A stretch of DNA of 64,000 nucleotides from Marinagarivorans sp. (GTDB lineage: Bacteria > Pseudomonadota > Gammaproteobacteria > Pseudomonadales > Cellvibrionaceae): the NCBI GenBank assembly GCA_028281865.1, contig JANQJB010000092.1:46802-110801 (forward strand). Reading direction: 5' to 3'. Position 1 is the first letter of the stretch; the number at the start of each line of letters is the position of its first letter. Both the position numbers and the translations under genes were made by a program. The notes beneath the pieces are model-generated. The model saw only the letters and a list, made by a program, of their open reading frames with translations. It searched no databases and had not been told where the DNA came from. Shown piece after piece: positions 44,447 to 53,760 of the stretch.

Positions 44447-46462
44447 ATGATCCCAGAGTTTGGTAATTTTGCATTAATTCTCGCGCTGGTGCTTTCGATA
44501 GCTCTGGCAATTATTCCCATGGTCGGCAGCTTCACTGGTAACGTCGTTTGGATGAATACGTCGCGCAGCTTATCTGCTGGCGTATTTGTGTTTACTGGCT
44601 TAGCTTATTTGGTTTTGACTTACTCCTTTCTGGTCAATGATTTTTCGGTCAAATTTGTTGCGTCGCATTCCAATACGCTGTTGCCGGTGTATTACAAAGT
44701 TACTGCCGTTTGGGGTGGGCATGAAGGCGCGCTGCTGTTGTGGACTTTCTTTCTGACGATTTGGATTCTGGCTGTTGCGGTATTTTCCAAAAACCTACCA
44801 TTGGTTTTCTATTCGCGCGTACTAGCCGTATTGGGTTTGGTCACGATTGGCTTTTTTCTGTTTATGTTGTTCACCTCCAACCCGTTTGATCGCAACCTCC
44901 CGGGCGTGCCGCACGAAGGCTCTGACCTGAATCCACAGTTGCAAGATTTTGGCATGATTATTCATCCTCCAATGCTCTATCTTGGCTATGTGGGGCTTTC
45001 TGTATCCTACGCCTTTTCGATCGCGGCGCTAATTGGTGGCAGGCTTGATAGTGCCTGGGCTCGCTGGTCGCGACCCTGGACCAACCTGGCTTGGGCGTTT
45101 CTGACAATCGGCATTATGCTCGGCAGTTGGTGGGCCTATTACGAGCTCGGTTGGGGCGGCTGGTGGTTTTGGGACCCTGTCGAAAACGCGTCGTTCATGC
45201 CGTGGCTTGTCGGCACTGCGTTGATTCACTCACTGGCTGTGACGGAAAAACGTGGGATATTTAAAAGCTGGACTATTTTGTTATCGATATTTGCGTTTTC
45301 GTTGAGCCTGCTCGGGACTTTCCTGGTGCGCTCCGGAGTGCTCACGTCTGTGCATGCATTCGCGACAGATCCGACACGGGGATATTTTATCCTTGGATTT
45401 TTGGGTGTTGTTGTTGGCGGTTCGCTTCTACTTTATGCACTGCGTGCGCCGCAATTGAAAAATGCACCGAGTTTTAATTGGGCTAGTCGCGAAACGTTTT
45501 TGTTGCTCAATAACATTATTTTTGTGTTAGCGACTTGGTTTGTTATGTTCGGCACGCTTTACCCCATTATCGTAGAATTTTTCTGGGATTCAAAAATCTC
45601 TGTTGGACCGCCGTGGTTCGACCTTTTCTTTAGTCCGATGATGATTGCAATTGGGCTGTTGATGGGTGTTGGCATAATGTTGAACTGGAAAAAAACGGAG
45701 TTCAAAAAAATACAACGTTGGCTGGTGATACCATTGGTTGCAGCTGTAATTGCGGGTGTCATATTCCCTCAATTTGGCGACAGCAACAAACTCGGTACGG
45801 CAATTACAGCGTTTGTTGGCGCGTGGGTTATTTGTGCCTCGATAAGCGAGATGTTGCGCAAGACACGGCACAGTAAAAATCGTTTGCAAGCGATTAGGAA
45901 ACTCGGTCTCAGTTTTTGGGGTATGACCACTGCGCATTTCGGATTTGCCATGTGTTTTATGGGTTGTGCGCTAAACACTTTTTATTCGGATCAGCAAGAT
46001 TTGCGTATGGAATACGGGCAGCGTGTAGATGTAGGCGGTTTCGAATTTGTGCTTGAGGAGGTTGCTCCTGTTTCCGGCCCGAATTACAAGGCAGAGCGAG
46101 GCCTTGTGAAAGTTTACAAAGACGAAGAACTAAGAGTTGAATTGCATCCAGAAAAGCGTCGCTATTTATCGGGTGGTAATGTTATGACCGAGGCTGCGAT
46201 AGATCCGGGGTTCTTCCGTGACCTTTACGTAGCGCTTGGAGAAGAACTCGATAGCCGAGCGTGGTCCGTACGTGTGCATTATAAGCCTTTTGTGCGCTGG
46301 ATTTGGCTGGGTGCTTTGTTAATGGCATTCGGCGGTATCATGGCTATTGTAGATAAACGCTATCGCTTGAAGCGCAGTGTTGAGCAAGAGCAGAGTTCTA
46401 AACAGGCTACTCCTAGTGGGGGTACTTCTGAAAGCGACGACGGTGGAACACAAACTGCTTAG
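44447..46462 (+). CDS. ccmF: Heme lyase subunit CcmF
   Basis: 671 residues with about 13-15 membrane segments. The Trp-rich motif WGGWWFWDPVENASFMPWL (about 238-256) and VWGGHEGALLLW are the hallmark heme-handling signatures. CcmF ligates heme to apocytochrome CxxCH with CcmH. Length is normal. It starts 9 bp after ccmE. The C-terminal tail is acidic and Gly/Ser-rich. Confidence 0.97.
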   Translation: MIPEFGNFALILALVLSIALAIIPMVGSFTGNVVWMNTSRSLSAGVFVFTGLAYLVLTYSFLVNDFSVKFVASHSNTLLPVYYKVTAVWGGHEGALLLWTFFLTIWILAVAVFSKNLPLVFYSRVLAVLGLVTIGFFLFMLFTSNPFDRNLPGVPHEGSDLNPQLQDFGMIIHPPMLYLGYVGLSVSYAFSIAALIGGRLDSAWARWSRPWTNLAWAFLTIGIMLGSWWAYYELGWGGWWFWDPVENASFMPWLVGTALIHSLAVTEKRGIFKSWTILLSIFAFSLSLLGTFLVRSGVLTSVHAFATDPTRGYFILGFLGVVVGGSLLLYALRAPQLKNAPSFNWASRETFLLLNNIIFVLATWFVMFGTLYPIIVEFFWDSKISVGPPWFDLFFSPMMIAIGLLMGVGIMLNWKKTEFKKIQRWLVIPLVAAVIAGVIFPQFGDSNKLGTAITAFVGAWVICASISEMLRKTRHSKNRLQAIRKLGLSFWGMTTAHFGFAMCFMGCALNTFYSDQQDLRMEYGQRVDVGGFEFVLEEVAPVSGPNYKAERGLVKVYKDEELRVELHPEKRRYLSGGNVMTEAAIDPGFFRDLYVALGEELDSRAWSVRVHYKPFVRWIWLGALLMAFGGIMAIVDKRYRLKRSVEQEQSSKQATPSGGTSESDDGGTQTA

Positions 46463-46503
46463 ACGTTCAAAAATAACATTCGTTAAAAATTAATTGGTTA
46501 ATT

Positions 46504-47025
46504 ATGCGTCGACTCAATTTATTTGTGCCGTTAATTATTTTTATTGTACTGGCGATTTTGCTGGGCTTGGGTTTGCAAAAGGAAACCGATGAATTACCGT
46601 CGGCGTTGATTGATAAACCCTTGCCAAACTTCTCGTTACCGTCTCTCGAGAACGCCGAGCAGCTGTTAAACCAGGAGTCATTTAAAGGTAAGCCTTATTT
46701 GTTAAATGTTTGGGCGACGTGGTGCCCGAGCTGTCACGCGGAGCATGCTTATCTTTTGAAACTTGCGAAAATGGGTGTCGCCATTGTCGGAATTAATACC
46801 AAGGACGAAGTCGAAAAGGCGCACAAAATGCTTGAGGAAACCGGTAATCCTTATATCGGCAATATTGTTGATGCTGAAGGAAAATTGGGACTTGACCTGG
46901 GCGTGTACGGTGCACCAGAGACGTTTATTGTTGATGCCGAAGGTATTATTCGCTACCGGTGGGTCGGCGTCGTATCAGAAGAGGTTTGGACCCAAAAGCT
47001 TGCCCCGGTCTACTTTAATTTATGA
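46504..47025 (+). CDS. ccmG: Thiol:disulfide interchange protein CcmG (DsbE)
   Basis: 173 residues. A membrane anchor (about 5-23) and thioredoxin-like fold with WATWCPSCHAEH (Cys74, Cys77), plus the cis-Pro loop YGAPETFIVD. CcmG keeps the apocytochrome cysteines reduced for heme attachment. Its stop overlaps the next gene's ATG by 4 bp. Confidence 0.96.
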   Translation: MRRLNLFVPLIIFIVLAILLGLGLQKETDELPSALIDKPLPNFSLPSLENAEQLLNQESFKGKPYLLNVWATWCPSCHAEHAYLLKLAKMGVAIVGINTKDEVEKAHKMLEETGNPYIGNIVDAEGKLGLDLGVYGAPETFIVDAEGIIRYRWVGVVSEEVWTQKLAPVYFNL

Positions 47026-47549
47026 TTAGCAATAAAGCAGTGAGGAAATTCTACTTACTGTCCTATGCTTGTATAGTCGCGTCGATACTTTTGCTTGCTG
47101 CTAACATCCGGGCGCAAAGCATCAGTCAGGGCGATGCCGTGAGTAAAATGCTCAAGCTTAAGGGGAAGTGGCGTGGAAAATGTGAGAGGGCAGGGCGTTC
47201 CGAAAGTGCAGGTTATAGGCTAGATCAGTACCAGTTTTCAATGATTGATTTGGCGGTGACGGCAACGATTTATAAAACGGCTAAATGCCGTCAAGAGTTG
47301 ACGAGCTGGAGAGCAAAGTACCGCTTTGGAATTGGGCAAGAGATTTTCCTCAAGTCGGGTGAGCGTGTTACTGAGCTTAACTTGCAAGAAGTCGATGATC
47401 CGGCTGACGCATGGGACTTGCCTCCGTTCACCATTTATCACCAAAGCTCTGGTAAGCTTTTTCTCGGTTTAGCGGTACCGGGCAATTACAACGCTTCTAC
47501 TCGTATACTTAATTTGGATAAACAAAACCCTCTGATTCGGCACTACTAG
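47022..47549 (+). CDS. Unknown secreted protein inside the ccm operon
   Basis: 175 residues. A signal peptide or anchor (about 8-31) ends in IRA, followed by a beta-rich domain with two Cys (CERAGRS, KCRQELTSW) that could form a disulfide. It starts at the ATGA overlap with ccmG, so it is very likely translated with it. I know no family. The position where ccmH usually begins is here taken by this gene and an aguB relic. It could be a lineage-specific helper in cytochrome maturation, or a passenger. Confidence 0.6.
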   Translation: MISNKAVRKFYLLSYACIVASILLLAANIRAQSISQGDAVSKMLKLKGKWRGKCERAGRSESAGYRLDQYQFSMIDLAVTATIYKTAKCRQELTSWRAKYRFGIGQEIFLKSGERVTELNLQEVDDPADAWDLPPFTIYHQSSGKLFLGLAVPGNYNASTRILNLDKQNPLIRHY

Positions 47550-47621
47550 CCGGCTCGTCAGTTAGTCAGGTTTATGTCGACTAAGAAAACCCAGTTACTA
47601 ACTGAATGATCGCCAGTTTGA

Positions 47622-48010
47622 GTGTTCAATGACCCCTCACTGCGTTTATCGGATAATCGTGATAGTAAAAATGAGCAGCAAATATGCTCGATGCTTGGAT
47701 AACGGTTCAAGGTGTTCATGCTATTGCCAACGGTTTGCCTGTACTTGTCGCAAACCGTTGTGGATACTGCGCCTTTCCGGCGCGTAATTATGAGAACAGC
47801 GGCATAAATTTTTGGGGTAATAGCTTTGTTTACGATCCTCAAGCTGAACTTCTTATTTGTGCAGATGCTCAAACGGAAAGTGCTTATATAGCCGAACTCG
47901 ACTAGGCTCGCAGTGAAACAATACGCCGTGGTTGGCCATTTTTTCGCGATCGTAGGATAGATGCTTACCGGAGCCTGTTGACGAGATCGTGTGATAAATC
48001 AGGTAACTGA
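47622..48010 (+). pseudogene. Relic of N-carbamoylputrescine amidase gene aguB
   Basis: From 47684 the frame reads LDAWITVQGVHAIANGLP, then INFWGNSFVYDPQAELL, the C-terminal core of AguB-type nitrilase-family enzymes (typical form: DAWITVQRGHAIANGLP and FWGSSFVAGPQGE). A TAG at 47903-47905 replaces a Leu-type position, and the same frame continues after it with ARSETIRRGWPFFRDRRIDA, the well-known AguB end, to TGA at 48008. Upstream, in another frame, 47631-47681 reads NRDSKNEQQ as the stretch before LDAWIT, so there is a frameshift near 47681. The N-terminal two thirds, including the catalytic Glu, Lys and Cys regions, are missing. It is a dead fragment of about 110 codons between two ccm genes. 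Confidence 0.85.
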
Positions 48011-48132
48011 AGTTTTTGTCAGCGGCGATACGCAGTGCTCGATAATATAAAAGAATAAAATTCTTTTATGCTCTGCGCTGCTATAATCGCGTTTTTTGTT
48101 GGCCTGATAGCACTGAATAAGTGGAGAATGCT

Positions 48133-48615
48133 TTGCGAAAAATTTATCTTTTATTGATATGTTGGGCTTGGATGCTAGCGCTGCCAGTAAATGCGGTAGT
48201 CGACGTGCGTGAGTTTGACTCCGAAGAAGCGCGTGCACGATATTATAAGTTCATCGAAGAACTGCGTTGTCCAAAGTGCAAAAACCAAAATTTGGCCGGT
48301 TCTAACTCGCCTATCGCGTTAGATTTACGGCGCGAGCTTCACCGACTGATCGACGAGGGCAAGTCCGATGACGAGATTGTCGATTTTATGGTCTCACGCT
48401 TTGGCGACTTCGTGCTTTATCGCCCCCCCGTTCAAGAAAACACCTATTTGCTCTGGGCCGCGCCGTTTATCATGGGTTTCGTCGGCCTCAGCGTTTTGTC
48501 GATGATTGTGATCAAAAGACGTCCAAAAGTCGCTACTGTGAATAGCGAAGATAACCCGGATGCTAAAGTTGAAGAACTGTTGAAAAAAATTGATCAGAAC
48601 AATAACGAAGCGTAA
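48133..48615 (+). CDS. ccmH: Cytochrome c-type biogenesis protein CcmH (thiol-reductase subunit)
   Basis: 160 residues from the TTG at 48133, with GGAG 6 bp upstream. A GTG at 48121 would overlap that ribosome site. A signal peptide is followed by LRCPKCKNQNL (Cys46, Cys49), the apocytochrome-binding pair, then IALDLRRELHRLI and the DFVLYRPP motif. A C-terminal membrane anchor follows (about 100-122). CcmH works with CcmF. It is separated from ccmG by an unknown gene and the aguB relic, which is not usual. Confidence 0.93.
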   Translation: MRKIYLLLICWAWMLALPVNAVVDVREFDSEEARARYYKFIEELRCPKCKNQNLAGSNSPIALDLRRELHRLIDEGKSDDEIVDFMVSRFGDFVLYRPPVQENTYLLWAAPFIMGFVGLSVLSMIVIKRRPKVATVNSEDNPDAKVEELLKKIDQNNNEA

Positions 48616-48673
48616 AAAATATAAGTAAGTTAACAATATCCTACTCATTTAATTAGCATTTTGGCCTCAGTTT

Positions 48674-49987
48674 ATGTTTTTTTGGCAAGGTTTTATCGTA
48701 CTTAGTCTGGTTGCAGTTCTTTTTCTAGTATGGCCGGTTTTGAAATTACCGTTTATGTTGCGTCGACAATCTACTCGCGAAACCCGTGAGCAGGTTCAGG
48801 CGGCGTTATACCAAGATCATCTGACCGAGCTTGAGCATAGCTTCGATCGTGGAGATATTGAAGAATCACAGTTTCGCGATTTAAAAGCAGAGCTACAGCG
48901 CAACTTGCTCTCGGACACTGAAGTCGAGAGCGTATCATCGAAAGCCCAGCCGCAGACGGGGGGCAAGATATTCCTTTTGGGCGCAATAGTGCTGATTCCC
49001 GCGCTTGCTGTAGGTATATATAGCGTGATCGGAGCAAAACCGGATTGGGAAATTTATCAGACGATGATGAGTCATCGTGATAATCCTGCAAAGACAGCGA
49101 AGGAAGCCGAACAGCAGGGCCAGGAGCTGGCTATGAAGATTCGAGCTCGCTTGGATCAAAAGCCGGAGGAGGCAATGCTTTGGTATCAGTTGGCTATTTT
49201 GTCGGCCAATATGAAGGATTATGACGGGGCGATAGAGGCCTATCGCAAAATCCAGGCGATGCTGGAAGAAAAAAATGTGTCAGGTGCTCAAGCGGCCCAA
49301 ATTGCGATGGGCTTAGCGGAGACAATTTTCGTGCGTGAAGGCAGTAAAATCACTGCAGAGGTTCGTGAGCAGACGCAAAAAGCCTTGAGCAATCAGCCCT
49401 TTATGTATAAAGCTAATGAATTAGCGGGATTGATCGCTTTTCAGGATCGCAAATATCGAGAGGCAATAGATCATTGGCGACGCAGTTATAGTCAAATCGA
49501 TCCGTCGAGTAAACAAGCACAAAGCTTGAAAGCGGGTATTACGAGGGCTTTATCTGGGTTGAAGGCCCGGGGTGAGACTTATGAAGAGAAGCCCATTGCG
49601 CAGTTGGCCGGCACCAGCGCCGAGAAAAAGGAGGTTGCGGAAGGTCCTTATTTGGAAGTCGCAGTTGCGCTAAATGAGGGGGTGTCTGTTTCCTCGAGCG
49701 ATACGGTATTTGTTTATGCGCGTGCCTGGAAAGGCGCGAAGATGCCGCTTGCTATTCAGCGATTCAATGTCTCTGATTTACCCAAGACCGTGCGTCTCGA
49801 TAAGTCTATGGCGATGGCGCCTGGGATGGATATCGGTACAGCCGAACAATTAGAGCTCGTTGCGCGTATCTCAAAAACGGGTAGCGCTATTTCCGCTTCT
49901 GGTGACTGGCAGGCGACACATGGGCCGGTTAAGTTGCCAGAAGTTACCGGGCCATTCTCGTTAGTTATCTCCGAACAGTTGCCATAA
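48674..49987 (+). CDS. ccmI: Cytochrome c biogenesis protein CcmI
   Basis: 437 residues. Two N-terminal membrane segments enclose a short region (LYQDHLTELEHSFDRGDIEE), followed by TPR-like repeats (about 140-290, MLWYQLAILSANMKDYDGAIEAY) and a C-terminal beta domain (about 320-435). CcmI binds the C-termini of apocytochromes and delivers them to CcmF/H. Last gene of the cluster. ATG at 48674. Confidence 0.92.
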   Translation: MFFWQGFIVLSLVAVLFLVWPVLKLPFMLRRQSTRETREQVQAALYQDHLTELEHSFDRGDIEESQFRDLKAELQRNLLSDTEVESVSSKAQPQTGGKIFLLGAIVLIPALAVGIYSVIGAKPDWEIYQTMMSHRDNPAKTAKEAEQQGQELAMKIRARLDQKPEEAMLWYQLAILSANMKDYDGAIEAYRKIQAMLEEKNVSGAQAAQIAMGLAETIFVREGSKITAEVREQTQKALSNQPFMYKANELAGLIAFQDRKYREAIDHWRRSYSQIDPSSKQAQSLKAGITRALSGLKARGETYEEKPIAQLAGTSAEKKEVAEGPYLEVAVALNEGVSVSSSDTVFVYARAWKGAKMPLAIQRFNVSDLPKTVRLDKSMAMAPGMDIGTAEQLELVARISKTGSAISASGDWQATHGPVKLPEVTGPFSLVISEQLP

Positions 49988-50133
49988 ACTTCTGTATTTA
50001 AAAGTATTATTGAGGGTGCCAAGTTTCTTGAGTACGCTCGTCGCCTAGTTTTAAATCACGGTTAGTCGAACAACCTGCCAATGTGCTATCGTGCGCAGTT
50101 TTGGAAAAGAACTAAAACATAAGTGAATTTTTT

Positions 50134-53100
50134 ATGCGTTTAAAAACCATCAAATTGGCTGGTTTTAAATCATTTGTTGATCCTACCACCGTAAGTTTCC
50201 CAAACAATCTCAGCGCTGTTGTGGGCCCCAACGGCTGCGGCAAATCCAATATCATCGACGCAGTGCGTTGGGTGATGGGGGAGTCCTCAGCTAAAAACCT
50301 GCGCGGCGAGTCCATGACCGACGTTATTTTTAACGGCTCTGGTGGGCGTAAGCCCGTTGGGCAGGCTTCGATAGAACTTGTATTTGACAACGCAGAAGGG
50401 CGAGTTGTTGGTGAATATGCCAGTTACACGGAAATTTCAGTAAAGCGCAAGGTGACGCGTGACAGTCAGAATATCTACTCGTTGAATGGTACTAAGTGCC
50501 GCCGCAAAGACATCACTGACTTATTTTTGGGTACCGGGTTGGGACCGCGTAGCTACGCGATTATTGAACAGGGAATGATCTCGCGCTTGATCGAAGCGAA
50601 ACCGGAAGAGTTGCGTGTGTATATCGAAGAAGCAGCGGGAATTTCCAAATACAAAGAGCGACGTCGCGACACCGAAAATCGCATGCGTCGCACACAGGAA
50701 AACCTTGAGCGCTTGACCGACTTGCGCGAGGAGCTCGAACGTCAGCTAGTCCGCTTGCAGCGTCAAGCAAATGCCGCTGAAAAATATAAAGAATACAAAG
50801 AAGAAGAAAGAAATCTTAAAGCATTACTTAAAGCTATTCGCTATCGTGAGCTCGAGCAAAAATCGACCGCTAAAAAGGCCGAAATTACCGAGCTTGAGCT
50901 GAAGGTCGAAGCCACGGTGACCGACCATGTGAGCCGTGATGCAGCGATCGAAAAATACCGAGCCGCATTCACTGAACACAGCGATAAATTTAACGAGGTT
51001 CAAGGTCGTTATTACTCCGTTGGAGCCGACATAGCGCGCACGGAACAATCGATCCAACATGTGCAGGATCGCGAGCGACAGCTGAAGATTGATATCGAGC
51101 AAACTGAGCGTGATCGAGTCGTTGCGGCGGAGCATATGACAGCTGATCAGCAAAAGGTTGAAGGTTGGCAGGCAGAATTGCTCGAAATTGAACCGGAGCT
51201 CGAATTGCTTAGCGAGGCAGAACAGGGCTCTCGTGAGCGCCTGCTGCAAGCTGAAGAGGCCATGCATGACTGGCAGCAACGCTGGGATACGTTTAATCAT
51301 CAAGCTGCTGAACCGAAGCGCGAAGCGGAAGTGCAACAGTCGCGCATCCAACATCTTGAGCACGTGCAACAACGGCTGTTAGAGCGCTCGCAAAAATTGG
51401 CACATGAAAAGCAGCAATTACAGCTTGGTGACGCTGAAGATAAGATTCATGAATTACAAGAGCAAGTCGACTCAGCGGAATTGCAGATTGAACAAAAGCG
51501 CGCTTTGGAAGAACAGCTCAATGAGGATTTAGTTAAGCTGAAAGAGAAAGAATTCGGCTTAGGGGAGCAATTGAATGCTTTGCGTACAGAAAATCAAGCG
51601 GCACGGGGGCGCTTGTCTTCTCTGGAGGCTTTACAGCAAGCGGCGCTTGGAAAGGATGCTGGCGGATCCAGCGAATGGCTTGAGCGCCAGGGGCTTGCGG
51701 ATTATCCGCGGTTGGGCAATAAACTGGATGTTGAAAGCGGATGGGAGCACGCTGTCGAAACGGTTCTCGGTACATCACTGCAAGCAGTATGCACTGAGTC
51801 GAGCTTAAAGCAATATCTAGAACCCAGCTTAAATTTGGATAAAGGTATGCTTGCGCTAGTTGGGCCGGACGAGATAAATGGCTCCGTATCAAATAATCCT
51901 GAGTTAAGTTTGCTGGCGAAAGTTAAATCTACAATCAACTTAGCACCGATACTTGGCAGTGTTTATACCGCAGAGGATTTGAATGCAGCGACACTAAAAA
52001 TGCAGTCTTTAAAAGCGGGCGAATCCGTGATCACAAAGGATGGTCTTTGGCTTGGATCAAATTGGTTGCGTGTCCGTAAAGAGGATGATGTCCAATCTGG
52101 TGTGATTGCGCGAAAATCGGAGATTGATCAATTGGGTGAGCAGCTCGATGCGCGTGAGGCCGATATCGAGTTTGCAGAACATGAGTTGGCAGCTTGCAGC
52201 GAGACGATTAGTGATAAGTCCCAACAACTGAAGTTGGTTCGCAGCGAAATCGATGCTTTGTCACGCAGTGAAAACGAAGTCCGCAACCGTTTAACTGGGT
52301 TAAAAGTCAAAATCGACCAAGAGTTGCAGCGTAAAGCTCGCTTAGAACACGATATTGAGGAGGTTAGCGAGCAGCTAGAATCTGAAGCACATCAATTGAC
52401 TGATGCGCGTAAACAATTAGAAATTGCGATTGAAGCGATGGAAAAAGACAGCGAGGAGCGCGAGAGTTTACAACAGCGGCGCGAAAAGTTGCGCGAAACG
52501 CTCGATACGGCGCGCGCAGATGCCAGCCGGGAGAAAGAGCGTACCCATCAGCTCCAAATTCGCTACCAATCTATTAAAACTCAGCTCGAATCGCTCCGTC
52601 AGGCAATGCAGCGTTTGACCGAACAAAAAGAACGCTTAGAGCAACGCAAGCAGAGTTTAGATGAGGCGCTCACCGATTGCACCGAGCCTCTGTTAGTGTT
52701 GCAAGACGAGCTTGAGGCCATGTTGCAAAAACGCTTGGATGTGGAAGAACAACTTGGTGAGGCTCGCAAGGCAGTAGAGACGGCTGAGAGCAGCTTAAAA
52801 GAGGTCGAGAAATCTCGCCATGAAATAGAACAAAAACTTAATGTATTGCGTGAAGAGTTGGAGCGTAACCGCTTGGAAGTGCAGGCATTAGATGTTCAAC
52901 AATCTGGCTTGCAAGAGCAGTTTGAAGCGGATGAGATCGATTTAGAGGCGACACTACAGAAAATTGCTGAAGATGCTGACAAATCGGTATTGGAGAACGA
53001 CCTTGAGCAGGTCAGTAACCGAATTTTGCGCTTAGGTGCAATTAATTTGGCTGCTATCGATGAATACAAAACCGAATCCGAACGCAAATCATATTACGAT

Positions 53101-53646
53101 TCACAAAACGATGACTTGGTTGAAGCGTTAGAAACTTTGGAAGAGGCTATCAAAAAGATTGACCGTGAAACACGCACACGTTTCAAAGAGACTTTTGACC
53201 GCGTTAATGCGGGTATTCAAGAGCTTTTCCCCAAGGTTTTTGGCGGCGGTCATGCTTACCTAGAATTGACGGGCGAGGATTTACTCGACACAGGTATAGC
53301 CATCATGGCGCGACCACCCGGCAAGCGCAATAGTACTATACACCTGCTGTCTGGTGGCGAAAAAGCACTTACGGCCATAGCGTTGGTGTTCTCAATTTTC
53401 CGTTTAAATCCTGCGCCATTTTGTATGCTTGATGAGGTCGACGCACCTCTTGATGATGCAAACGTAGGGCGTTACGCTCGCATGGTGGAGGAGATGTCGT
53501 CACAGGTTCAATTTATCTATATTACGCACAACAAAATTGCCATGGAAATGGCGCATCAACTGATGGGGGTTACAATGCACGAACCTGGCGTGTCGCGCAT
53601 GGTTTCGGTAGATGTTGATGAAGCTGCAGAATTAGCTGCACTTTAA
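50134..53646 (+). CDS. smc: Chromosome segregation protein SMC
   Basis: 1170 residues. Walker A GPNGCGKSNI (about 31-40), long coiled coils (about 165-500 and 650-1000), a hinge (about 510-640), and a C-terminal head with LLSGGEKALTAIALVFSIF and the Walker B CMLDEVDAPLDDANVGRY. SMC condenses the chromosome with ScpA and ScpB and helps origin separation. Gammaproteobacteria often have MukB instead; marine Cellvibrionaceae and pseudomonads carry SMC, in line with the proposed origin. zipA and ligA follow, a conserved order in pseudomonads. Confidence 0.97.
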   Translation: MRLKTIKLAGFKSFVDPTTVSFPNNLSAVVGPNGCGKSNIIDAVRWVMGESSAKNLRGESMTDVIFNGSGGRKPVGQASIELVFDNAEGRVVGEYASYTEISVKRKVTRDSQNIYSLNGTKCRRKDITDLFLGTGLGPRSYAIIEQGMISRLIEAKPEELRVYIEEAAGISKYKERRRDTENRMRRTQENLERLTDLREELERQLVRLQRQANAAEKYKEYKEEERNLKALLKAIRYRELEQKSTAKKAEITELELKVEATVTDHVSRDAAIEKYRAAFTEHSDKFNEVQGRYYSVGADIARTEQSIQHVQDRERQLKIDIEQTERDRVVAAEHMTADQQKVEGWQAELLEIEPELELLSEAEQGSRERLLQAEEAMHDWQQRWDTFNHQAAEPKREAEVQQSRIQHLEHVQQRLLERSQKLAHEKQQLQLGDAEDKIHELQEQVDSAELQIEQKRALEEQLNEDLVKLKEKEFGLGEQLNALRTENQAARGRLSSLEALQQAALGKDAGGSSEWLERQGLADYPRLGNKLDVESGWEHAVETVLGTSLQAVCTESSLKQYLEPSLNLDKGMLALVGPDEINGSVSNNPELSLLAKVKSTINLAPILGSVYTAEDLNAATLKMQSLKAGESVITKDGLWLGSNWLRVRKEDDVQSGVIARKSEIDQLGEQLDAREADIEFAEHELAACSETISDKSQQLKLVRSEIDALSRSENEVRNRLTGLKVKIDQELQRKARLEHDIEEVSEQLESEAHQLTDARKQLEIAIEAMEKDSEERESLQQRREKLRETLDTARADASREKERTHQLQIRYQSIKTQLESLRQAMQRLTEQKERLEQRKQSLDEALTDCTEPLLVLQDELEAMLQKRLDVEEQLGEARKAVETAESSLKEVEKSRHEIEQKLNVLREELERNRLEVQALDVQQSGLQEQFEADEIDLEATLQKIAEDADKSVLENDLEQVSNRILRLGAINLAAIDEYKTESERKSYYDSQNDDLVEALETLEEAIKKIDRETRTRFKETFDRVNAGIQELFPKVFGGGHAYLELTGEDLLDTGIAIMARPPGKRNSTIHLLSGGEKALTAIALVFSIFRLNPAPFCMLDEVDAPLDDANVGRYARMVEEMSSQVQFIYITHNKIAMEMAHQLMGVTMHEPGVSRMVSVDVDEAAELAAL

Positions 53647-53714
53647 TTGGGGGCAAGCTAATATTAGACCACACTGAGCTGAACACACTTGGTGCACGAC
53701 TAAACGATTTTAGC

Positions 53715-53759
53715 GTTAATACAATTATTTTGGGGTTAATACAATTTTGGGGTTAATAC
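53715..53759. repeat. Three GTTAATAC repeats before zipA
   Basis: GTTAATAC occurs at 53715, 53735 and 53752, the last two inside the longer TTTTGGGGTTAATAC. The run ends right at the zipA start codon (53761). It looks like a short tandem duplication in the zipA leader and could affect the ribosome site (GGGG). Confidence 0.6.
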
Positions 53760-53760
53760 T

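Noticed and set aside
50561..52310. Several antisense frames inside smc
   Set aside because: Shadows of a long coiled-coil gene with strong codon bias; no independent evidence.
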